From Lachnospiraceae bacterium (GTDB lineage: Bacteria; Bacillota; Clostridia; Lachnospirales; Lachnospiraceae): DNA of 64,000 nucleotides. The translations under genes were made by a program, and so were the position numbers. Location of the stretch: assembly GCA_910575555.1 (NCBI GenBank), contig CAJTFX010000010.1:95060-159059 (forward strand), written 5' to 3'. Shown piece after piece: positions 52,450 to 60,029 of the stretch; the first letter of the stretch is position 1; every line of letters starts with the position of its first letter. Under the pieces are notes generated by a model that did not search any database, had not been told where the DNA came from, and was given only the letters and a program-made list of their open reading frames with translations.

Positions 52450-52738
52450 TGCAATGCACCTACCACTTTGCTATAATTTGAGTAGATGTAGGATATATAA
52501 AGAGAAGTCAGCCCACAAAAGCAACGACTTCTCTTTTATTTTATCACTAAACCGCCTTTTTGTATATTTTAAAAATATTTCAGAATGGCAGCAGGAGGAA
52601 GCCTTTTTGAAAATGCCCGGCAATTTGGCACGCTTACTACCACTATGCGGCGTTTTGCTATAAAACCCCCACCCTATGCTTATTCTGGAACAAAATAAAA
52701 GGGTACGCACCGAACACATACCCTTAATGAAGTATTAT
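52450..52738. other. Spacer between sigma factor and recombinase genes
   Basis: About 290 bases. AGAGAAGTC...GACTTCTCT (about 52500-52536) forms a 9 bp hairpin, a leader structure for the sigma gene or a terminator reading rightward. GGGTACGCACCGAACACATACCC (52701-52723, bases approximate pairing) reads on the minus strand as a stem followed by TTTTATTTTG, a terminator for the recombinase gene. Confidence 0.5.
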
Positions 52739-53407
52739 TTATTTCTCATTCTTAACTATTTCAATATATTTCTTTAACGTATTTCTGCTTATATTATGTT
52801 TCTGCATCAAATCTATTTGCTTTATACTTCTATCTTTAATGAATAGCTGTATATCCGCTTTCAACTCGTCTGACATTTTATCAAGCTTCCCTGTTGCCCT
52901 GCCGCTACGTTTGCTACTGGCTTCTATTCCGTCCTTAATTCTTTGAACTGTTATTTTTCTTTCCTGCTCTGCTCTGTCCAGCTCCACAATCAGCAATAGC
53001 TTTACAGTGCTTTCAAGGCTCGTCCTTGCTACTAGATTCTGCGCCTTTGCCACATTCAATAAATGCTTGATATACGGAGTGCTTACTGTCTGATTATCAA
53101 TAAAAATCAATTCAACGCCTTTATTCAACAGTTCCATATACTTCATATACCCAACTTCTGCTTCTCTTGTAAAGCGGCATATATCTTTAAAGACAATCGT
53201 ACCTCCCGGCTGTACTATGCTCTCTAGCTTTTGCCATTGCTTACGCTCTGTAAAATTCTTTCCGCTTTTGTCTTCCCTAAACTCTAACAGATATTCAATG
53301 TCATTCTCTTTTGCATATCTTTGTAACGCACTTTCCTGACGGGTAAACTTCTGTAAATCTCTTTCCTCTGATGTGCTTATCCTCATATAGCTATATACAT
53401 TACACAT
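52739..53407 (-). CDS. Small serine recombinase (resolvase/invertase family)
   Basis: 222 residues. It begins VYSYMRISTSEERDLQKFTRQ with the catalytic Ser in RISTS, followed by FREDKSGKNFTERKQWQKL, DICRFTREAEVGYMKYMELLNKGVELIFID and an E-helix with RAEQERKITVQRIKDGI. The C-terminal HTH is KQIDLMQKHNISRNTLKKYIEIV. This is the size of resolvases and invertases rather than large integrases. It may resolve or invert part of the element. Confidence 0.92.
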   Translation of the reverse strand: MCNVYSYMRISTSEERDLQKFTRQESALQRYAKENDIEYLLEFREDKSGKNFTERKQWQKLESIVQPGGTIVFKDICRFTREAEVGYMKYMELLNKGVELIFIDNQTVSTPYIKHLLNVAKAQNLVARTSLESTVKLLLIVELDRAEQERKITVQRIKDGIEASSKRSGRATGKLDKMSDELKADIQLFIKDRSIKQIDLMQKHNISRNTLKKYIEIVKNEK

Positions 53408-53584
53408 AATAATACCGCCTTTCTTCTATCAAATAAACTATAGATATTTTGATAGTTTCATTGCACCGTCATTTAATCTATTTGTCAATATAATTTGACA
53501 CTTTTTACAACAACAATAACAAGAAAAGATATTTTGACGGTTTACACATCACCAAAGAACACTTGACAAAATTTAATAGGGGAA

Positions 53585-53613
53585 TTGTTACAAAAGAAAG
53601 AATATGATAGAAT
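53585..53613 (+). promoter_or_regulatory. Promoter of the small hydrophobic toxin gene
   Basis: TTGTTA (53585-53590) and TAGAAT (53608-53613) are 17 bases apart, giving a leader of about 80 bases before the toxin ATG. Confidence 0.55.
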
Positions 53614-53703
53614 ATCGGAGAGGAACAATCGTGTTGCAAGGTGGTAGCCTCCCTAAACTTCACACCCGGTTTGTCGGAGTACATAAGAGGGGAGGTGGCG
53701 CAA

Positions 53704-53820
53704 ATGACAGCTTTTGAAATCATTTCGATTTTCATAGGTATATTGGCTCTGCTGATTGCCTTTGGTAGTTTTGTTATAGCGTTGCTTGCCTTTCTCGATA
53801 AGAGGAACAAGCGAAAATAA
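53704..53820 (+). CDS. Holin-like type I toxin (38 residues)
   Basis: A very short protein of 38 residues: MTAFEIISIFIGILALLIAF, then GSFVIALLAFLDKRNKRK. It is a single membrane helix with a basic end, as in the putative holin-like toxin (Hol_Tox) family of type I toxin-antitoxin systems. The ribosome site AGGGGAGGTGG is unusually strong. A stable hairpin and an oppositely directed promoter follow directly, which fits an antisense RNA antitoxin. It would depolarise the membrane if overproduced. Confidence 0.8.
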   Translation: MTAFEIISIFIGILALLIAFGSFVIALLAFLDKRNKRK

Positions 53821-53910
53821 ATAAGCCTACCTTGTCACTTGGCCGGTGAAGGTAGGCTTATAACCTAGTCGGAGGTCAACCACTTTGTGGGCGGTTGTTT
53901 GCTCTTTTGT
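53815..53910 (-). ncRNA. Predicted antisense RNA antitoxin
   Basis: On the minus strand TTGAAT (53940-53945) and TATATT (53917-53922) lie 17 bases apart, giving a start near 53910. The transcript would contain an AACC...GGTT hairpin and end at a 13 bp stem (53821-53833 with 53849-53861) followed by TTATTTATTTT at the toxin stop codon. It would pair with the 3' end of the toxin mRNA. Start and end are inferred. Confidence 0.6.
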
Positions 53911-53957
53911 ATATATAATATAGCATAATCCCCGCATAAATTCAAGAATAAATTCCG

Positions 53958-54089
53958 TTAATGTAAACCGTTAGGGAAGTAATAGACTGCCGCCCTCTGT
54001 GGCTCTACAGGCTTGAAATACTCGTCCGGGGTAACGCCGTATTTGCCATAATTCGCAAGCAGATTGTTTATAAGTGTGTCCTTATCCAT
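53958..54089 (-). CDS. Small hypothetical protein (43 residues)
   Basis: 43 residues, MDKDTLINNLLANYGKYGVT then PDEYFKPVEPQRAAVYYFPNGLH. It follows AATGGAGGTAGATCACATT, and its ribosome site overlaps the stop of the gene before it. No family recognised. The good ribosome site and the tight packing with its neighbours support it being real. Confidence 0.6.
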   Translation of the reverse strand: MDKDTLINNLLANYGKYGVTPDEYFKPVEPQRAAVYYFPNGLH

Positions 54090-54097
54090 AATGTGAT

Positions 54098-54256
54098 CTA
54101 CCTCCATTTTCCGCTTGCATAGTCGCTAATAATTTCACGCCTTGCCCGCTCGTTCCCTGTTCTTTTTGCCGATTTTACAGCCATTTCTTCCGCTGTCAGT
54201 GTTTGGCGGTCTTTATGTTCCTGCTGCCTTCGCGCTGTACCATTCTTATTATCCAT
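54098..54256 (-). CDS. Small hypothetical protein (52 residues)
   Basis: 52 residues, highly charged: MDNKNGTARRQQEHKDRQTL then TAEEMAVKSAKRTGNERARREIISDYASGKWR. The ATG lies behind GGGGAGGATT. It resembles no family I know; the basic, helical character could suit a nucleic-acid-binding accessory protein. Confidence 0.6.
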   Translation of the reverse strand: MDNKNGTARRQQEHKDRQTLTAEEMAVKSAKRTGNERARREIISDYASGKWR

Positions 54257-54267
54257 AATCCTCCCCC

Positions 54268-54549
54268 CTATACTGCTATTGCTCGCCCATCTATAGGAAT
54301 AAACTTCTGCGGTGTCCGTCCAATCAGCGTTACTTGATATGACGTTCTACTTGTCCGTATCACTTGTAAATCAATAAATTCTCCTATCCGGTATTCTTCC
54401 GGCATTGATACCATCAGCCGCCCCTGCTCGTCACTATTTAGCCATAATTGAAAAATTAAGTGTTTATCTTCAATATCTAAAATCCGATGCGCCTTAATTC
54501 CGTTCTGATTGCGTAAAGCCGTTGTTGTCTGAATATGTTTGTATTCCAT
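54268..54549 (-). CDS. Hypothetical protein (93 residues)
   Basis: Starts behind GGGAGGTAAAATATT. Mostly beta-strand pattern: KHLIFQLWLNSDEQGRLMVSM, EYRIGEFIDLQVIRTS, YQVTLIGRTPQKFIPIDG. This could be a small barrel. No family recognised. It lies in the tight run of small genes of the integrated element. Confidence 0.65.
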   Translation of the reverse strand: MEYKHIQTTTALRNQNGIKAHRILDIEDKHLIFQLWLNSDEQGRLMVSMPEEYRIGEFIDLQVIRTSRTSYQVTLIGRTPQKFIPIDGRAIAV

Positions 54550-54563
54550 AATATTTTACCTCC

Positions 54564-54959
54564 CTACCTAATCGAAAATGGTTTATTTTTGAATGTGTTT
54601 TCAGTCAACCGCCTATTGTGTAGCTTTGCCTGTTCGTCCTGCTCCTTGTGGTATCTCTCCCGGTACTGCTGGTATAATTCCGGGGATTCTTTAGCAAATT
54701 TTGATAATTCTCTCAATGTTCCCTTTTCACCACTTTCTGATTTCTTCACAAACTGTTCATAGGTCATAGTTTCGTTTCCCTCCTGTTTCATTTCCGCAAT
54801 ATCCTGTCTTGTGATACGCCCAAGCATATAATCCTTTTCAAGATTGAATACCGCCGTCCTATCCGATTCACTCAATTCAGAATAGGCTTGCTCTCGCTCT
54901 GGACTATTCCTAGGCGTGCTAAATACTTTGCTGTGCAGTTCCGCTATTCGTGCGTTCAT
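54564..54959 (-). CDS. Hypothetical helical protein (131 residues)
   Basis: Helical and charged (REQAYSELSESDRTAVFNLEK; LRELSKFAKESPELYQQYRERY). It starts behind ATGAGGTATCAAT. No family recognised. Gene order and spacing suggest co-transcription with the small genes on either side. Confidence 0.65.
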   Translation of the reverse strand: MNARIAELHSKVFSTPRNSPEREQAYSELSESDRTAVFNLEKDYMLGRITRQDIAEMKQEGNETMTYEQFVKKSESGEKGTLRELSKFAKESPELYQQYRERYHKEQDEQAKLHNRRLTENTFKNKPFSIR

Positions 54960-55006
54960 ATTGATACCTCATTCTTTCTTTATAAAAAATTAACAGTTAC
55001 CAAAAA

Positions 55007-55267
55007 TCATTTATTCGGCAGATATGCAATCGGATAGCCTTTCACTTGCAATTTATAAAACCGCTTCAAATCGTCTGACATACGCCTTTTCAATAATGAC
55101 ATTTCGGGATAAATTCTTCTAAGCGTTGCACGCACTATGTATAAGGAAATATTGTATTTCTCACAAATCATAGTGCAGATTTCAGTTTCAAGAACATATC
55201 CCTGCTGCCTAACCACGTTTAAAACCTCATTTTGCAGGATTTCTTCAACATATGCTTTAAAACTCAT
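55007..55267 (-). CDS. Hypothetical winged-helix-like protein (86 residues)
   Basis: The pattern VLETEICTMICEKYNISLYIVRATLRRIYPEM could be a small winged helix. The start follows GGAGGTAGAAA and overlaps the gp3-like gene by 11 bases. Function unknown. Confidence 0.65.
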   Translation of the reverse strand: MSFKAYVEEILQNEVLNVVRQQGYVLETEICTMICEKYNISLYIVRATLRRIYPEMSLLKRRMSDDLKRFYKLQVKGYPIAYLPNK

Positions 55268-55802
55268 TTTCTACCTCCTCATAATCCATTTTTATTCCCA
55301 ATTTTGGTAAATCCTTGCTCTGTAGCGTTGCAGGTTCTCCCAGTTTAGGCAGTTCGGCGGCAGACAGAACACGCTTTGTTTCTTTGTTTGGTATGCTTTC
55401 TTCAATGCTGATAGCATCTTTATAAGACAACCAATTTTTCATTAAGAAAATGCCGCTTGGAGGGCTTATTTTACCGCCTAACATGGCTTGCTCGATAAAT
55501 GCCCCTATAAACGCTTTTGCCGATTGTATCAACTCTTGACACATCTCACTGCATCCCGTTCCATTATTCCAGTTAAAAAGCGTTGTTCTGCTGATATGCA
55601 GTGCCATACAGAGAGATTCAATGCCTGGACGAATACTTGATTGCTGGCAGAATGAAAAATACTCGTCAATCCTCTGTTTGATTTCCTCGTCCGTTTTCGG
55701 CTTTTCTCTATCGTGTAATTGCTTTAATGATGTAACAAGTTCCTGCACTGTTGACGGTTCCATATCGTCAATCTGCCCTTGTGGATAGCTGCTTCTTCCC
55801 AT
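55257..55802 (-). CDS. Phage terminase small subunit-like (gp3-type) DNA-packaging protein
   Basis: 181 residues. A helix-turn-helix (IESLCMALHISRTTLFNWNNG) is followed by helices and AMLGGKISPPSGIFLMKNWLSYKD, a pattern common to small terminase subunits that mark DNA for packaging. The C-terminal tail is acidic and variable. Normally a large terminase gene follows; here small unrelated genes do. It might therefore act as a regulator or be a leftover. Confidence 0.65.
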   Translation of the reverse strand: MGRSSYPQGQIDDMEPSTVQELVTSLKQLHDREKPKTDEEIKQRIDEYFSFCQQSSIRPGIESLCMALHISRTTLFNWNNGTGCSEMCQELIQSAKAFIGAFIEQAMLGGKISPPSGIFLMKNWLSYKDAISIEESIPNKETKRVLSAAELPKLGEPATLQSKDLPKLGIKMDYEEVENEF

Positions 55803-55880
55803 TTTTACCTCTTTTCCGCTGATTTTCAGCTAATTATTTTTCTTTTTATGATGTTAAGATTGTGCGTTGTCCTTGGTCTT

Positions 55881-56126
55881 TCACGCCCTCCTGCGGTTAT
55901 AGTAAGCGTGTATCTTCTTATGACACGAACCGCAAAGAGTACAAAGGTCTGTCAACACATTCTCATTGCCTAATCTAGCATAAGCGATATGATGCACCTG
56001 TACGCTCCTAATCCTGCTTATCGGTCTGCCGCACATCACGCAACCGCCATCTATGGCTATTCGCTCCTGTTTCCTGGCTTCCCATTCATCACTACGCATA
56101 TAATCCTTATACTGCTGTGTCTGCAT
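55881..56126 (-). CDS. HNH endonuclease-like protein
   Basis: 81 residues. The HNH core is CVMCGRPISRIRSVQVHHIAY, then NENVLTDLCTLCGSCHKKIHAYY, with two CxxC zinc knuckles. Phages often encode such an enzyme beside the terminase, where it helps DNA packaging. It starts behind TTGAGGAAAA and overlaps the gene before it. Confidence 0.85.
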   Translation of the reverse strand: MQTQQYKDYMRSDEWEARKQERIAIDGGCVMCGRPISRIRSVQVHHIAYARLGNENVLTDLCTLCGSCHKKIHAYYNRRRA

Positions 56127-56349
56127 TTTTCCTCAACTCCTTTGCTTTCCGCTCAAATTCATCAACAACTGCCAAAATTAAGGCAATCGCAAACTTATCA
56201 TTGTTATATTTCTTTGATAGTTCGCCGGATTCACTAACGACATTTTCCCAATAAATATCCTCGTCACTCACATCCACATATTTCTTAAAGTAACGCCAGC
56301 AATCCGTAAATAAGTTATAAATACGTCTTAATTCTTCATCACTCACCAT
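56107..56349 (-). CDS. Hypothetical protein (80 residues)
   Basis: From the ATG at 56349, behind GGAGGTTTTGTG. Helical: EELRRIYNLFTDCWRYFKKYVD and FAIALILAVVDEFERKAKEL. No family recognised. It overlaps both neighbours by a few bases, so it belongs to the phage-type operon. Confidence 0.65.
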   Translation of the reverse strand: MVSDEELRRIYNLFTDCWRYFKKYVDVSDEDIYWENVVSESGELSKKYNNDKFAIALILAVVDEFERKAKELRKNADTAV

Positions 56350-56579
56350 CACAAAACCTCCATGCATTTTCTTTTCAATAGTTGATACGTTTCTGAATAT
56401 TCGTTCCGTTCCTGCGGATATGCTCTGATGTGTCTTTCAAAATCTTCCTGCATGACAGAAAGCATATTATTTCTCTGCTCTATCGTCCTGATTCTTGAAA
56501 TCGGCTCTCTGTATCTGTGATAAAACATTGATACCTCACAACTGCACTTTGGGACATCTGCCAACTGAATAATACCCAT
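56349..56579 (-). CDS. Hypothetical protein (76 residues)
   Basis: Starts behind GAGGAAAATATATT. It has a CSCEVSMFYHRYREPISRIR segment and a helical C-terminus. No family recognised. It overlaps the next gene by one base, so it is translationally coupled to it. Confidence 0.6.
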   Translation of the reverse strand: MGIIQLADVPKCSCEVSMFYHRYREPISRIRTIEQRNNMLSVMQEDFERHIRAYPQERNEYSETYQLLKRKCMEVL

Positions 56580-56799
56580 AATATATTTTCCTCTCTTTCT
56601 GAAATTCCGTTACAAAAACCGTAAAATTGCTTACATTCATTTTGCACACTTCAATTTACTAAAGTGCTTGAAACCTTTGATTTTACTAGGTTTTAATAGG
56701 ATTGTGTAAAAATGTGCATATCAGACGTAATGTGCTGAAATTAAGCCCTTATAGGGGGTTTACATTCGCTTTGCACATATTTACACATTCCCGTTTTTG
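56580..56799. other. Spacer after the primase-helicase gene
   Basis: About 220 bases, AT-rich, no gene. TTTGATTTTACTAGGTTTTAATAGG and similar short repeated TTTTA/ATAGG stretches are present but I found no convincing terminator or origin structure. Confidence 0.3.
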
Positions 56800-58140
56800 T
56801 CAGTCAAAAGGTAATGGCTCCTGCCCGTCATATTTAATAAAATCTGTTTCTATCGTGTAGCCCTTTACGATATTTCTTACCGTCTTGCCATCCACCGTTC
56901 CACTGTTCATGAACAATCCTTTTTTCTTTAGTTCCGCAAAGAAATTACCTTTATTTTCGCAACCATAACCGTTATCATCACACCATTTCGTATAGGCTTC
57001 ATAAACATCTTTTGCCTTGCTGTTCCTGCCAGTTTTAGCCAGACATTCATTGATGAAATTGCCTACCTTGTCGCTGTCCGTTCTGTAAATGTCTGTAGCG
57101 GTCTGCACTGCTGCCGGGGGCTTCAATCCCTCTTTGCGGTATAACTGCAATCCCTCAATGCACCAATTTAAGATGCCAGATAGTTCCTGTTTATCCCTCA
57201 ATCGGTTTTTAAGGTCTTTGTCCTGCTCCTGTGGCTCAAAATGTCGGTCAAAACTGATAACATTTATTCTACCGGAACTAAAAACCGTATCATCTGTAAT
57301 CGTTGGTAAAAAATTCGTATTTATCACAAGTTTAAATTTTGGAATAAACGTTGTTTCTCTCTGGTATAAATGCCTTGCTGTAATGCTGTCTCTGCCTAAC
57401 AGTGATTTTAATAAAGCTGTATCAAATAGCATCCGCTTTGGCGGTTCTGACGCATTACAGAACCTGCACCCTGCCAATCGTGCTATATCTCCACTTGCCG
57501 TCCGGCTGTCAAGATTTTGTCTTACTGCTAGGCTCTCCGGCTTCATTGTTACCGCATAATCGCCCAACAAATGTATCAGTGTTTCGCAAAAAGTAGATTT
57601 TCCATTTCGTGTGGTACTTCCATAAAGGATAAAACAAGTTTCCTGCTCTGTGTTCCCTGTCAATGAAAGCTCTGCTATCTTTTGTAGATACGATATTTTC
57701 TCCTTATCGTCCTGCATGATTTCCAATAGAAATTTCTTCCATTCTCTGCAATCGGCAGCAGGATCATATTCAGCATTGCATATTTTTGAAAGAAGCATAT
57801 CGGGGCTGTGGCTCAAAAATACAGGCTCATTCCCGGATAAATCCAGTGTGCCGTTCTGCACATTCAAAAGATAATCATTCACATCTAACTGCTCATTGCT
57901 AAAAAAATATACATCTTTGCTGTCCTGTAACATATTGTTTCGGTTTCTGATGTTACACAATGCCGCTACTGCTTTGAGGTATTTACCCTCTGTATCAACA
58001 TTTACTGCATATCTCACAAGTACATCTGATAAAACCTTTGCTGATGCCCTCGCACCGAACTTTTGTAAAAGAATAAATACCGTTAATAGAAACGTAATTG
58101 TAAATTGCTTCAATTTTGCGTTTCTCTCTAGCCTCAACAT
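56800..58140 (-). pseudogene. Phage/plasmid primase-helicase, helicase part (D5/P4 family)
   Basis: The D5-type SF3 helicase part is well preserved: FILYGSTTRNGKSTFCETLI (Walker A), KLVINTNFLPTITDDTVF, RINVISFDRHF. In front of it, DVLVRYAVNVDTEGKYLKAVAAL and QLDVNDYLLNVQNGTLDL are the D5_N region. The first 30 residues of the frame are an out-of-frame reading of the upstream zinc-finger fragment. With 57995-58393 it makes one gene from which the polymerase part has been deleted. Helicase activity alone may survive. Confidence 0.75.
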
Positions 58141-58393
58141 AGGCTTTCCAGTTCGGACTTCTCGGCTCTACGTCATAAAAGGTATCTTTCTTTTCAAGTC
58201 CTGCTGCATTTAAAACCTCGTCAACGGTACACCCTGCATGGCAGTAGAATAAAGTGCATTTTCTGCCTTTTGTGATTGTCAATGAAGCGTGTTTATCATC
58301 ATGTGCTGGGCATTGGCATTGTGACTTATCTCCATACCGCTTTTTTATCTTAAAGTGTCGCAAAGTATTTTCATAAACTCCATTAGCGGTCAT
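57995..58393 (-). pseudogene. Phage/plasmid primase-helicase, N-terminal CHC2-type zinc-finger fragment
   Basis: About 132 residues. CQCPAHDDKHASLTITKGRKCTLFYCHAGCTVDEVLNAAGL is a CHC2 primase zinc finger (residues about 26-66). It continues as EAIYNYVSINGIYSFTKVR, the usual beginning of the next primase segment, and then jumps at about 58005-58035 into sequence that belongs to the helicase part in another frame. The catalytic TOPRIM-like centre is absent. Confidence 0.75.
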
Positions 58394-58584
58394 TCATCCC
58401 ACCGTCCCTCTAAAACTCCTCGAATATGCTCGGCTTGTTCGTCAAGCACATCCATTTCTTTCTGTGTACATCTGTGAAAATATTCATCCTCGCTGTGTTC
58501 TATTTGTAACTGTTCCAATATCGTGTATCTACACATTAACTCTTTTTGCTGTTTTTTCAGTCGGTATCTTTTCAAAATATTCAT
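58390..58584 (-). CDS. Hypothetical charged protein (64 residues)
   Basis: A helical, charged small protein (LKKQQKELMCRYTILEQLQI; QKEMDVLDEQAEHIRGVLEG), probably a coiled coil. It overlaps both neighbours by 4 bases. No family recognised. Its place between the excisionase-like and primase genes is typical of small phage early genes. Confidence 0.6.
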   Translation of the reverse strand: MNILKRYRLKKQQKELMCRYTILEQLQIEHSEDEYFHRCTQKEMDVLDEQAEHIRGVLEGRWDE

Positions 58585-58802
58585 TCTGATGTACCCCCTT
58601 TATAAAGGAAGCCTGTTTCCTCATAAAACCGTTTTGCGTAAATGATGTATGAATAACTTTTGGTTTTAGGTGTCCTTTTATATGCACACCCCCAATTCAC
58701 AAGCCCATTCTGTAATAGAAGTCTGACAGTTTGGCTGTCTACTTTAAGAACACTTGCCGCTACAGCGACAGGAACATTCCCATATTTAATATTTTCTTCC
58801 AT
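58581..58802 (-). CDS. Excisionase-like small DNA-binding protein
   Basis: 73 residues. A helix-turn-helix can be read at VPVAVAASVLKVDSQTVRLLLQNGLV, followed by a wing (TKSYSYIIYAKRFYEETG), like MerR/Xis-type small proteins. It starts behind GGCGGTGAAATT. In integrative elements such genes help excision or control early genes. Confidence 0.65.
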   Translation of the reverse strand: MEENIKYGNVPVAVAASVLKVDSQTVRLLLQNGLVNWGCAYKRTPKTKSYSYIIYAKRFYEETGFLYKGGTSE

Positions 58803-58814
58803 AATTTCACCGCC

Positions 58815-58991
58815 TTACTGCCCTGCTGCCAGATTGTTTATAATTGCTTTAATTTCTGTTTTCTTATCTTCTGGTAACTCATGCCTTAAAAGCCTTGAAA
58901 AATTGCTATCACAAAGGTTTAATTTTTCTGCAATTTGCCATAAACGCACATCTTTAATCCGGGCATAATCTCTAATATCTTTATTTTTCAA
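58815..58991 (-). CDS. Small HTH protein (58 residues), first gene of the leftward operon
   Basis: 58 residues: MKNKDIRDYARIKDVRLWQI then AEKLNLCDSNFSRLLRHELP and a helical end. The A-R-I-K-D-V-R-L-W-Q-I-A segment and SNFSRLLR read as a Cro-like helix-turn-helix. The start is taken as TTG at 58991, behind GAGAGGTAGATTTTA. It faces the repressor gene across the operator region, the place of a cro gene. Confidence 0.65.
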   Translation of the reverse strand: MKNKDIRDYARIKDVRLWQIAEKLNLCDSNFSRLLRHELPEDKKTEIKAIINNLAAGQ

Positions 58992-59070
58992 TAAAATCTA
59001 CCTCTCTTTCTTAGATTGTGATTGACATTCCTTGCAAGATAATGCATATTCTAATTAATAACAATATTGT

Positions 59071-59169
59071 TTTTGTTATCCGATTAAATCGTATCACGCT
59101 ATTTTAATCAGAACAAGTGTTTTATCGTATAATGTTAATTTTGATAACTTTTATATTTTTGTTATCAAA
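59071..59169. promoter_or_regulatory. Repressor operator region with GTTATCAAA-type half-sites
   Basis: TTTGATAAC (59140-59148) and GTTATCAAA (59161-59169) are a perfect inverted pair, centred just ahead of the repressor's ribosome site. A third half-site, GTTATCC, lies at 59075-59081. TATAAT at 59128-59133 is a -10 box for the repressor. Binding would control both the repressor and the leftward operon. Confidence 0.65.
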
Positions 59170-59189
59170 CAAAATGAGAGGTGCAGAAT

Positions 59190-60029
59190 ATGAGTTATAA
59201 TGCCGACACGTTAAAAAAACTGTATCAAAAAGAATGTTTAGAACGTCGCAAAATAAATCTTGTGAGATTGCGTAAAGAAATTGCCGAATTATCTCCAACA
59301 GAATTTAGTAAACAAATAGGAATACAAAAGTCTAATTTATCTTCTTTGGAAAATGGCGATAGAGATTTATCTCTGTTTAATATCCAAGCATATAAAGCCT
59401 ATTTTCTTGAAAGGTATAAACTAAATATATCTACCGATTATTTGCTAGGATATACAAGCGTTATCGAAAATAAAGGAATGAATATTAGTGATGATTTAGG
59501 GTTAAGCGGAAAATCAATAGAAGTATTAAAAAGTTGGAGAAAATTAAAAGAAAACCCTGAACAGTTTGCAGTTGCTTATGGTGCTACAGATATTGACACC
59601 TTAAATCTATTACTTGAAGACTACCACTATTTACAATCTAATGCCAATAAAAAAGGACTTTACTCAGGATTTTCAATTTTCCACTATATTGGGAATTATA
59701 TTTTTTCTGAACGCTTTAAAAGATGCCCAACTGAAACCATTAAATATGAGCATAAATCCACTAACCCAGAAATAGGCAATTCTTTAGATGATTTGAATAT
59801 TGGAGATGTTGTAAAGGTCAATGGTAATGAGCACACTATTTTGAGTTTACATGCTTATGACAAATGTAATCTTAAAGCAGATTCTGATAAATTGGCTATT
59901 TACAATATGCAAGACAGTGAAGAAATCTATAGCATTACTTTTCAAGATATGCTTAAGGCTTATAGCAAAGAAAACATTATTAAAATCATTGATAGAGTAA
60001 AAAAACGAATACAAGGGAGTGACGATTGA
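59190..60029 (+). CDS. XRE/cI-like repressor of the integrated element
   Basis: 279 residues from the ATG at 59190, which follows AAATGAGAGGTGCAGAAT. The N-terminal HTH is VRLRKEIAELSPTEFSKQIGIQKSNLSSLENGDRDLSL. The middle is helical and the C-terminal part (IGDVVKVNGNEHTILSLHAY, then DSDKLAIYNMQD) looks like a small sensor domain, without an evident LexA-type Ser-Lys protease. It probably keeps the element silent. Its TGA overlaps the integrase ATG. Confidence 0.82.
   Translation: MSYNADTLKKLYQKECLERRKINLVRLRKEIAELSPTEFSKQIGIQKSNLSSLENGDRDLSLFNIQAYKAYFLERYKLNISTDYLLGYTSVIENKGMNISDDLGLSGKSIEVLKSWRKLKENPEQFAVAYGATDIDTLNLLLEDYHYLQSNANKKGLYSGFSIFHYIGNYIFSERFKRCPTETIKYEHKSTNPEIGNSLDDLNIGDVVKVNGNEHTILSLHAYDKCNLKADSDKLAIYNMQDSEEIYSITFQDMLKAYSKENIIKIIDRVKKRIQGSDD

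Noticed and set aside
52471..52719. An 82-codon reverse frame between sigma and recombinase genes
   Set aside because: It crosses a terminator-like hairpin, has no ribosome site and shows no domain.
53505..53810. A 101-codon reverse frame antisense to the toxin
   Set aside because: Its sequence mirrors the toxin gene and promoter; the sense toxin with strong ribosome site is the better reading.
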